A DNA stretch of 64,000 nucleotides, taken from Parietaria judaica (lineage: Eukaryota; Streptophyta; Magnoliopsida; Rosales; Urticaceae). The notes under the pieces were generated by a model. It was not told where the DNA came from. It worked only from the letters and a program-made list of their open reading frames with translations, and made no database searches. Where the stretch lies: positions 11,493,001 through 11,557,000 of the forward strand of contig OX940869.1 in the NCBI GenBank assembly GCA_954871525.1. Reading direction: 5' to 3'. How positions within the stretch are numbered: the first letter of the stretch is position 1; the number at the start of each line of letters is the position of its first letter. Both the position numbers and the translations under genes were made by a program. Below, piece by piece: positions 1-9,315 of this stretch.

Positions 1-2597
1 TGAGGATAGAGCTACTGTCTGCTGCTTCTGAGATTGCCATTTGACCAGGTTTCCGTTGAGGTAGAACGCCATCCCTCCGGTACTCTTCCTGTCATCGATA
101 TCACCGGCCAGATCACTGTCTGTAAAGTCGAGTAGTACTTCTGCTTCGCTTCCTCTCTTGTAATGGATCCCGTAGTCTATCGTGCCCTTCACGTATCGCA
201 AGATGTGCTTCACCGCCTGCTGGTGTGAACTCGTGGGCTTCTCCATGTATCGAGTGATTATCCCGACTGCGTGTACAATGTCTGGTCGAGTGTGGGTGAG
301 ATATCTCAGACACCCGATCATGCGTCTGTACTCCGTGGGATCCACTCCACTCCCTTCAGTATCCTTCCCGAGCTGCAACTTTGCCTCCATTGGGTATTTG
401 CTCGGCTTGCAATTCGCCATCTCGAACTGCATAAGGATATTCCTTGCGTAGGCCGACTGCTTCAGAGTGATGCAGTTCTTCTTCTGTTCCACCTCGAGAC
501 CGAGATAGTACGAAAGTAATCCAAGGTCACTCATCTCGAATTCGATCATCATCTGCTGCTTGAATCCATCTCCGCCTCCTGCGCTGGATCCAATGACGAT
601 CAAGTTGTCCACATATACTCCCACGATTAGGATCTTTTTCCCAGTACTCTTGGTGTAGACTGCCTGCTCCCTTAGGCACTTTGTGAATCCAAGGTTCTTT
701 AAGCTCTTGTCGAGACGGATTTTCCACGCTCTTGGTGCTTGTTTCAACCCGTATAAGGCCTTGGCTAGTTTGTACACTTTCTGCTCCTTGCCCGTTACGC
801 CGAACCCTCTGGTTGCTTGACGTACACTTCTTCTTCGAGGTCACCATTTAGGAATGCCGATTTGACATCCACATGGTGAATTTCTAAGCCTCGATGAGCT
901 GCTAGGGTTAGGATGAGTCTAATGGTATCCAGTCTAGTTACTGGCGCAAAGACTTCCTCAAAGTCTATGCCTTTCTTCTGCATGTAGCCTTTAGCTACCA
1001 ACCTTGCCTTGTGCTTAAGGACGTTCCCCTCGGTGTCCTTCTTTAGCTTATACACCCACTTCCGGCCGATGGGTTTATGACCGTTGGGCAGGTCGGTGAG
1101 CTCCTATGTCCTGTTCTTCTCAATGGACTCCATCTCTTTCTTCGTTGCTTTCTGCCACTCCTGCTCGGCTACTGCCTCCTGGTAGCTGGCCGGCTCCTCT
1201 GCGCACAATAAAGAAAGTTCCTCCAAGCTCATCTCTACTTTTTGAGTATGATCGTAGACATCTTCTAGGAATCAGAATCTCCTTCGGCCATCTTTGACGG
1301 AGGAATCTCTCACGGGCTGGTCCTACTTGGACTTGGTGTCCGTGGTGTATCCGGGCTATTCTCTCCCGGGCTGGATTCTCTCAAGCTCGGCAAGGCTGTT
1401 CCCGAGCTAGGTGTTCCGGGCTGATCCTGCTCGGCAACGCCTTCATCTTCATCTGTGAACTCTATTGAGTTCTGCTCAGGTTCTCCTTTATCGTTGTGCC
1501 AGTCCCACTTCATCTCTTCTTCGAACACAGTATCTCTGCTCACTTGGAGTCTGCCGCGTCGTGGATCGTAGAGTCTGTGTGCCTTGCTTCCATTTTCAAC
1601 GCTAAGGTACACCATCTTCTGACTCCGGTCATCCAGCTTCTTGAGATGTATCCCCGCGATCTTCAAGTGTGCGGTGCACCTGAACACTCTCGAATGTTCT
1701 AAGTGGGGTTTCTTCCCATTCCACGCCTGGTAGGGAGAGCGCTCTCCTAATGCTTTGGTCGGCAAGCGATTAAGCAAGTAGACCGCATGTCTTACTGCTT
1801 CTGCCAAAAAACGAGCTGGAACTTGCATGCTCTTGAGCAAGCTCCTTGCTGTGTTCATCAAAGTTCGGTTTTGTCTTTCGACCACGCCATTCTGCTGGGG
1901 CGTGTGAGGTGCTGACAAGTGACGCTGAACTCCTTCATGGTCGTAGAATTCTCCGAACTACTGGGAAGTGAATTCTCCTCCTCGATCTGTACACAAGACC
2001 TTTAACCTTTGCACCGAGCCATTCTCCACGATATTCTTAAACTTCTTGAAGACCTCAAAGGCTCCTCTCTTCTCCTTAAGCATATAGACCCACATCCAGC
2101 GACTGTAATCATCAACAAGTAAGAGGAAGTACTTGTTACCTGCCATTGTTGTTGGGGTGACTGGACCGCATAGGTGTGCATGCACCAACTGTAGGGGTCT
2201 CTCTGCTCGGAATTTGGCCTTGATCGGAAAAGGTATCCTCGCCTGCTTCGCGATCATGCAGCACTCACATAGTTGGTCGGGGTGTTTTATCTTGGGAACC
2301 CCGAAGGCCATCTTCTTCTCGCCCATCATTTTGAGCGCGTGAAAATTCACGTGTCCGAGCCGTGCGTGCCATAGCCAAGCCGGATCTGCCATCGATGCCA
2401 TGAGACAGACGGGCTGACACGTCTTTAGGAGAATCTAGTAGAGTCTGTTGGGTGTCCACTCCACCTTGATCAACAGCTCTCCCTCCTTGGTCTACATCTT
2501 CAGGTAGGACCCTGATAGTACCACTGTGTTCCCGATCTCAGTCATTTGTCCTAGACTGATGATGTTGCTCTTCAATTTCGGGATGAAATACACGGGG
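1..2597 (-). pseudogene. Ty1/copia pol fragment, inverted, window-edge truncated
   Basis: Read on the minus strand from 2597 down, the order is end of protease/GAG-pre-integrase (about 2400), integrase (1310-2401, with TDRGGEF and NGVVERQN motifs), reverse transcriptase (about 530-1055, with [10 protein letters not shown]) and the start of RNase H at the window edge ([13 protein letters not shown]). It is the same family as the intact copy at 11647-17031. Several frameshifts and stops split it into short open stretches, so it cannot make a polyprotein. The gag end is missing: the sequence stops inside the protease-integrase spacer, where it meets a plus-strand LTR. RNase H and its own 3' LTR would lie left of the window. 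Confidence 0.9.
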
Positions 2598-2602
2598 GAG
2601 AA

Positions 2603-3125
2603 TGTGAGATTAAGCTTGACTTAGTTCGTCACACATAGATAGTCAGCCCGGGTACCGACCAGAACCAAGGATGGACAAGAGTTCAGCCCAGCTCGGGTGA
2701 ACACGAGCAGAATGTCCAGACAGAAGGCAAGCCCAACCAGGGGCAGACGAGCAGACCAGCTCGGGGACAGAGAAGTTGTCTGAGCAGGAAAGGGAAAGTC
2801 AACAACTACCCAGCAAGGAAAGCGCGTAGCTTGAGGAGCAAGCAAAGATCGAGTCAAATATTTGACGAGATTATTTAGGGTAGTTTCCCGATTTTGTGCG
2901 ATTCTGTTAGCTAGGGTTTTTCGCCTATTTTAGGCTATATAAATCTATCATTGTACACTTTGTAAACTGCTGAGTCCATTAGAGTTTGAGTTTATCTTCA
3001 TGTAATTTACCTTCGATTATCAATAGAAAAATTCTTCTCCCAAGAATTCGTGTTCTTCATTATTTTGTTCGGTTTCTTTGGTCTTGTTCGTGTTTCTTCG
3101 CAGATCCGTGATTTGGGAACCAACA
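2603..3125 (+). repeat. Copia LTR (family A), plus orientation
   Basis: It begins TGTGAGATTAAGCTTG and ends GGGAACCAACA, matching the LTRs of the intact element at 11647-17031. It is preceded by the purine tract CGGGGGAGAA that marks the internal/3'-LTR boundary in plus orientation, so this is a 3' LTR even though the pol next to it reads on the minus strand. It contains a TATA-like CTATATAAATC near 2935. No matching target-site repeat can be tested because the other end is outside the window. Confidence 0.85.
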
Positions 3126-3615
3126 TCCACAACATAGGAGAGACCTGTGTTAAACACATGTGAATCATATTGTTTAATTTTGTGGAAGAACAAGTTCGGA
3201 TAAATTAAAGGGGCTAAAACCAATCCCCGAGGGAACACAGCCTTAATACCAAATTGAATCATCCGAAAAATTATAACAACGTAGATTTGTTGTCGAAACA
3301 TATGTAACCGAAGACGAAAGTATAATGGGGTTTAATTTCGGAGACTTTTGATCGTGATCAATCCAGCATTTGTAATCTAGATCAAAATATGAATCCTTTG
3401 TACAAGTCCGCCACAATTGTTTCTTTGTTTTTCATTAATAAAAACATGCAAGTGTTGAAGAAACCGGAAACACATTCAAGAAGGAGAGGAAAAAAAAGAG
3501 TGAATTAATAACTAGCTATAAAATCGAAAATATTGCAATTTATTCCTAATTTCTCATATTTAATTGTTCTTTGCCTAAACAATATATACGATACTAGTTT
3601 GCGTACACTGAAGTG
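3126..3615. other. Spacer between two copia insertions, no gene seen
   Basis: AT-rich sequence between the LTR ending at 3125 and the target-site repeat of the next element. A minus-strand open stretch at 3020-3301 overlaps the LTR and matches no family I recognise. No splice-flanked exon or RNA gene is visible. Confidence 0.5.
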
Positions 3616-3620
3616 TGCAC

Positions 3621-3764
3621 TGTTGATTCCCCCAATAAAAGATCTTTGCCAAAGCACACTCGAAACGAATAACACTCGGAAATAATCGGCACTCACACTC
3701 ACACTTGTGTAAACGACAACAAGGATTTTCAAACAACCACCAAAATCCACTCAGTATAATCTCA

Positions 3765-3806
<42 letters not shown>

Positions 3807-4103
3807 TATGATGTTGCTAACAGAGACTTAGTGCACGAATATAAAATTGGAGAATAATGGAGAGATGAAGAAAGTACTTCTCTGATTATCGAATGACGAA
3901 ATACAAAATGCTGGAGTTAAAATGAAATAGTGCATATACAATCTCTATTTATAGAGAAGAGAAATAAACAAATTAACCTAGAAAAGCTCAACTAACAAAA
4001 TAATTCTGAGGACTTAATCCATGCTTAGCGACTTCTTCCATGAACTGCTAAACGTGGATCTCCTAGAAACAAGGCTTGATAAAGTCATGCTTATTGACTC
4101 ACA
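3621..4103 (-). repeat. 3' LTR of element B
   Basis: Plus-strand ends are TGTTGATTCCC and TTGACTCACA. It contains a (TA)n microsatellite at about 3772-3803 following CACGTGTG, and a TATA box (TATAAATA on the minus strand, 3946-3953). The purine tract bordering it on the internal side reads GGGAGAGAA on the minus strand. Compared with the 5' LTR it has extra blocks beside the microsatellite and after the TATA box, so the two LTRs differ by indels as well as substitutions. Confidence 0.93.
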
Positions 4104-7100
4104 TTCTCTCCCGTAAGCCTGATTTGTTCGAGGTTCTTCACGCCGAGTAGCTCTCTCATCTCCGTGAACTTTACTCGAGCTAAGGCCTTGGTGAGTATGT
4201 CCGCACGTTGCTCTCCAGTTCTGACAAACTCAACGATGATCTTCCACTTCTCCACACACTCGCGAATAAAGTGGAAATGAGTGTCGATGTGCTTGCTGCG
4301 TCCATGGAACACTGGGTTCTTCATCAGTGCGATCGCTGACTTGTTGTCCACGTAGAGAGTCACAGACTTCTGCTCGCTTCTGGTAACCTCGCTCAACAAG
4401 TTACGCAGCCATAACCCTTGACATGCTGCCACGGTCGCTGCTATAAACTCGGCCTCACAAGACGATAAGGCCATGGTTTCCTGCTTCTTAGACTGCCAAG
4501 TGATCAAATTCCCGTTGAGATAATACACCATCCCTCCGGTAATCTTCCTATCGTCGATATCACCGGCTAAGTCACTGTCGGTAAAACCGACCAGTTCATC
4601 GGCTCCAGATCCTTTTCTGTACTGAATCCCGTAGCTAGTCGTTCCCTTGACGTAGCGTAGGACGTGCTTCACAGCCTACTGGTGTAGACTTGTAGGCCTT
4701 TCCATATAACGACTCACCATGCCGACTGCGTGTGAGATATCAGGTCGGGTATGGGTAAGGTACCTAAGACACCCGATGACACGTATGTACTCTGTAGGAT
4801 CCATTGCAGTTCCTTCCGCATCCTTCCCAAGCTGTAGCTTTGCCTCCATCGGATACTTGCTCGGGTTGCAGTCTCCCATCTGAAACTGCTTAAGGATCTT
4901 CTTTGCATAAGCTGACTGCTTCAGCGCAATGCAGTCTTTCTTCTGATCCACCTCAATGCCGAGGTAGTACGAAAGTAGTGCGAGGTCACTCATCTCGAAC
5001 TCTGCCATCATCTGCTTCTTGAATCCTACCACGTCTGCTGCGCTGGATCCACATACACTCCAACAATGAGTGTTTCTTTTGCTTTGCTCCTTGTGTACAC
5101 TGCCTGCTCTTAAGAACACTTCACGAACCTGAGACTCTTCATACATTTTTCAAGGCGTAAATTCCATGCTCTAGGTGCTTGACGTAGCCCGTAAAGGGCT
5201 TTGGAGAGCTTGTACACCTTGTATTCTTTAGTCTTGACGACATAACCTTCGGGTTGTTTGACATATACTTCCTCCTCGAGGTCACCATTTAAAAATGACG
5301 ATTTGACATATAAGTAGTGAATCTCCCAACCTCGGTGAGCAGCGAGGGCTAAGATCAACGTGATTGTGTCGAGCCTCCCTACTGGAGAAAAAACTTCCTC
5401 GAAGTCAACTCCATGCTCCTGCACATATCCTTTTGCGACCAGGTGCGCTTTGCGCTTGACGACGTTTCCTTCGGTGTCCTTCAACTTATAGACCCACTTC
5501 AGACCAATGTGCTTATGACCTTTGGGCAGGTCGGTGAGAACCCATGTCTTGTTCTTCTCGATTGACTCGATTTCCTTCTGCATTGCCTATTGCCAGGCCT
5601 GCTCGGTTTCTGCCTCTTGGTAGTTTGCTGGTTCTTAGGCACATAGCAGTGCTAACTCTTCCAGATTCATGTCTAATTGACGAGCATCTTCATAGATATC
5701 GGTTCGCGAGCGATATCCCCTCGGACCATCCTTAATCGAGGAATCACCCGAGCTGCCTGTCTGTGAGATCGGGGTCATCATACCCAAACCTGAGCTGGGT
5801 GACATTGGTGGTGGTACTGGCGGTGATACACCCGAGTTGGGTGTTACTGGCCTTGAGCTGGAAGTCGTTGCGTCTGGGCTCGGCAATAACATGCCCGAGT
5901 TCGGAGTTGTTGGGCCTTTCTGTTCGGCAATGTCTTCCTCGCCTTCTTCTAGTTCGAACTCAACTGAGTTCTGTTCGGGTTTGCCATTCTCGTCACGCCA
6001 CTCCCATTTCTTCTCTTCTTTAAACACGGCATCTCTGCTCACTCGAATCTTGCCGTGTCGGGGGTCAAAGAATTTGTGTGCCTTGCTTCCATCCTCGACT
6101 CTAAGGTACACCATTGTTTGACTTCGGTCATCGAGCTTCTTGAGATTTGGGCCTGCAACTTTTACATGAGCGGTGCACCCCACTCTCAAGTGCTCCAGAT
6201 GAGGCTTCTTCTCATACCACACTTGGTACGGGGTGCGCTCTCCTAGCGCCTTAGTTGGCAAACATCTTCGCCGGGACTTGCATGCTCTTCAGCAGACTCC
6301 TTGCTGTGTCCATCACAGTCCGGTTCCTTCTCTCTACCACACCGTTCTGTTGGGGAGTGTATGGTGCAGTAAGGTGGCGTTCGACTCCCTCTTCATCGCA
6401 GAACTCTCCGAACTGCTGGGACGTAAACTCTCCACCTCGGTCAGTTATCAGGGTCTGCATTCTGTGCCCTGATTTGTTCCCGACAAGCCTCTTGAACCTT
6501 TTGAAGACTTCAAAGGCTCCTGACTTCTCCTTTAGCGTCTACAGCCACATCCAATGGCTGTAGTCGTCAACTAGCAAGACAAAGTACTTGCTACCGGCTA
6601 GAGTTGCCGGGGTGATAGGACCACACAAGTCCGCGTGCACTAGTTAGAGGGGACGCTCTGCTCGAAACTTGGCCTAGATCGGAAATGGCACTCTTTCCTG
6701 TTTTGCGACCATGCAACATTCACACAGCTGGTTTGGGTGCTCAATCCTAGGCACCTCAGAGGCCATCTCCTTCTCCCTCATCATCTTGAGCGCGTAGAAG
6801 TTTACGTGCCCAAGTCTCGCATGCCAGAGCCAGGCCGGGTCTGCTAAGGATGTCATTAAGCAGACGTGTTGGCCTGTCTTCAAGAGAATCTTGTAGAGGC
6901 GGTTCGGCATTCTCTTCACCTTCATCAATAGAGCGCCACTTCTATTCCACATCTTCAGGTATGACCCGGCCATCACCACTGTGTTGCCGACCTCTGTCAT
7001 CTGACGAAGGTTGATGATGTTACACTTCAGCTTCGTGATGTAGTACACATGAGTAAGCAGCCGTGGGTCCCCATTCTTGCAGTTGAATAGGATGGACCCT

Positions 7101-7558
7101 CTGCCTCTGAATTCGACGACTGAGTCATCGCCGAACTTCACTTTTCCCGTGATCTTCTCATCGAGCTCTTCAAACTTGGCTCGGTCTCCGGTCATATGGT
7201 TGCTCGCACCATTGTCTAGATACCACACATCGGTATAGACTTTCTCTTCTTCGTCTTTGAGGAGGTTCGCTATAACCTTATTCTCGATAAGCATCACTGA
7301 ACAAGGGTTCTCACTAACCTTCTTCTTCGAGCTGGGTCATTTCTCCAATATCATCAGCTCTGCTTCCGAGTCGATCTTTCCTTTGATCGGTTTGGGCCCG
7401 GGCTCAACTTCTCTCTCGTCTCTTCACACTTCCAAGTTCACCTCCTGCTCGGCGAACATTAATGCGGTCTCATCTTGATGGAATCTCGCTAGATTCGCTT
7501 CGTCTCCATGGTTCCTGCTGCGGCACTCTGTTGCGTAGTGTCCGAGCTTCTGACAGTT
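4104..7558 (-). pseudogene. Element B pol (PR-INT-RT-RNase H), broken
   Basis: Reading down from 7558: protease with [14 protein letters not shown] (about 7230), GAG-pre-integrase/HHCC zinc region (about 6690-6850), integrase catalytic region (6251-6660, TDRGGEF and NGVVERRN), a Pro/Ser/Glu-rich linker (5635-6200), RT (5110-5583 and 4676-5146) and RNase H with [10 protein letters not shown] and [14 protein letters not shown] (to about 4150). Frameshifts separate these blocks. About 50 bp are missing just after MQVPAK near 6255, where the intact copy has a stretch of integrase C-terminal to the DDE core. The frame ends four codons inside the LTR, unlike family A, whose frame runs on for dozens of codons. 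Confidence 0.92.
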
Positions 7559-8416
7559 CTAGCACTTCACCGTGCTCTTGTCTCTTCGGGTCGTGGTGCC
7601 TTCCTGACGGGGTGCGCTGCTGCCGCGACCTCTTCCTCGTCCACGGCCTCTACCATGTGATCGGCTATCTCCGTCGTACCCACTCCGACTTGAGGAACTA
7701 GAAGAAAATTCGGCTCCTCTGTTTTTCTTCTGTATCGACACCCATTCTTCACGCGTCAGCAAGAGGTGCTTCTCCTCTTCTCTGTCACCATAATCCCAAA
7801 GTCTCTCTTTGTAGGCTTTGAGGCGACCGACAACCTCCTCAACCGACATGGTCTTAAGGTCGCCAAACTGCTCGATCGACGTCACGATCTGCATGTATCT
7901 GTGTGGTACGACTCTCAGAAACTTCTTGACGACGGTGATTTTGTCCACCTTGTCGCCTAACGAGAGGATACTAGTCACGATGGATGTGAGTTTCATGGCG
8001 AAGTCGTCTACCGACTCACCGTCCCTCATTCGAAGTACCTCGAATTCACTTTTCAAGGTTTTAACCTTTGCTTCTCGTACGCGCTCTGCGCCCATATGCA
8101 TGATTCTCAGCGTCTCCCATGCTTCTTTTGCTGAATCCTTCTCGGCGATCATAAGAAGGATGTCTTCCGGAACTCTTTGATAGATGGCGGCGAGAGCCAT
8201 CCTATCTTTACGTACTTCGACCTCTCCGTCTTCGACGGCCTCCCAAACTCCTTGGGCTTGCAGGTTTACCCGTATCTTCAACGCCCACACCGAGTAGTTG
8301 CTTTTCGTGAGCATTGGAAAATTAAGCGTAATGTTTCTTTCTTTCCCAATTTTTGTCGCTGCCATATCTTCTCCGGTGGCTTTGCTCGGTGACGGCATGT
8401 GCTTCGGCATCGGCAT
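7559..8416 (-). pseudogene. Element B gag, truncated at the zinc knuckle
   Basis: The chosen start is the ATG at 8416 (MPMPKHMPSPSK), because upstream codons lie in the PBS and LTR. About 285 codons are open. The N-terminal part has the copia gag signature (MLTKSNYSVWALKIRVNLQ), the middle part is the UBN2-type gag region (MHMGAERVREAKVKTLKSEF), and the tail is Arg/Gly-rich ([10 protein letters not shown]). The frame stops at TAG exactly where the second residue of the CCHC knuckle should be Tyr: element A has TAC. This single change removes the nucleic-acid-binding knuckle and cuts gag off from pol. Confidence 0.9.
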
Positions 8417-8419
8417 CTT

Positions 8420-8431
8420 GCTCTGATACCA
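8420..8431 (-). other. Primer binding site of element B
   Basis: TGGTATCAGAGC on the minus strand matches the complement of the plant initiator Met-tRNA 3' end. It sits four bases inside the 5' LTR boundary at 8436. Confidence 0.9.
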
Positions 8432-8435
8432 TATA

Positions 8436-8575
8436 TGTTGGTTCCCACAATAAAAGATCTTTGCGAAAGCACACTCGAAACAAAAAAACACTCGGAAATA
8501 ATTGGCACTCACACTTGTGTAAACGACAACAAGGATTTTCAAACAACCACCAAAATCCACTCAGTTTAATCTCAC

Positions 8576-8617
<42 letters not shown>

Positions 8618-8869
8618 GGAGAATAATTATAAAATTGGAGAATAATGGAGAGATGAAGAAAGTACTTCTCTGATTATCGAATGACGAAATACAAAACGCT
8701 GGAGTTAAAATGAAGTAGTGCGTATACAATCTCTATTTATAGATAAATCTGAGGACTTAATCCATGTTTAGCGACTTCTTCCACGAACTGCTTCAACTTC
8801 TTCCACGAACTGCTTCAACGTGGATCTCCTAGAAACAAGGCTTGATCAAGTCATGCTTATTGACTCACA
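8436..8869 (-). repeat. 5' LTR of element B
   Basis: Plus-strand ends are TGTTGGTTCCCAC and TTGACTCACA. It has a (TA)n run at 8581-8612 and a minus-strand TATA box at 8734-8741. It carries a short tandem duplication (CTTCTTCCACGAACTGCTT twice, about 8773-8817) not seen in the other LTR, and is 49 bp shorter overall. Confidence 0.93.
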
Positions 8870-8905
8870 TGCACAGCACAGACATCTTTTTCAAATTCTA
8901 ATACT

Positions 8906-9276
8906 GGGCCCGTTTGGCACAGCTTAATTTTTACAAAAATTATTTTCAGTTTTAGTTTAAAAAACAAATTGTTTTTGAAAAAAACCGGCAGGTGTTTGGT
9001 AAATTGTTTATAAAACCATTGTTGCTGGTAACATAAACTGATTTAGCGTTTGGTAAAAAAAAATATTTAAGCTAAAAAGACTAAAATAGACTAAAACCGT
9101 ATTTTTGTTTTTAGAAAAAACCAAAAGCTACGAATTCTAGCTTTTACAATTCATGTACAAAAATTCAAAATCGATTTTGTGTTTTTTGGAAAAACAATTT
9201 TGCCAAACACCTAAAAAACGGTTAAGTTTATTTTATAAACAAAAACAGGGCTAAATAAGCTGTGCCAAACGCACCC
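8906..9276. mobile_element. MITE with 21-bp terminal inverted repeats
   Basis: The 371-bp sequence starts GGGCCCGTTTGGCACAGC and ends with the near-complement GCTGTGCCAAACGCACCC, differing at two positions. It is AT-rich and has no coding capacity. The trinucleotide ACT flanks both ends (8903-8905 and 9277-9279), consistent with a 3-bp target-site repeat, though three bases can match by chance. The ends resemble PIF/Harbinger- or hAT-type MITEs of plants, and I cannot assign the superfamily. Confidence 0.7.
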
Positions 9277-9315
9277 ACTATCTTCTTTTTTTAATGACGA
9301 ACACACCGTGCTATA

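Larger units (their letters stand above)
3621..8869 (-). mobile_element. Ty1/copia retrotransposon B, complete but defective
   Basis: The boundaries are firm. Both ends carry the same LTR, and the 5-bp target-site repeat TGCAC lies at 3616-3620 and 8870-8874. Because the element reads on the minus strand, the right LTR (8436-8869) is the 5' LTR and the left one (3621-4103) the 3' LTR. The PBS is GCTCTGATACCA on the plus strand (8420-8431), complementary to the initiator Met-tRNA 3' end. The internal proteins closely resemble those of element A, yet the LTRs share almost nothing with A's. All reading frames are interrupted, so the copy is dead. Confidence 0.95.

Noticed and set aside
2603..3125. 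Interpreting 1-3125 as a normal minus-strand element with its 5' LTR at 2603-3125
   Set aside because: The LTR is in plus orientation, is preceded by the purine tract rather than a PBS, and gag is missing, so it cannot be the 5' LTR of that pol.
3020..3301. Minus-strand open stretch of 93 codons between two copia elements
   Set aside because: It overlaps the LTR, has no recognisable domain, and its composition fits chance.
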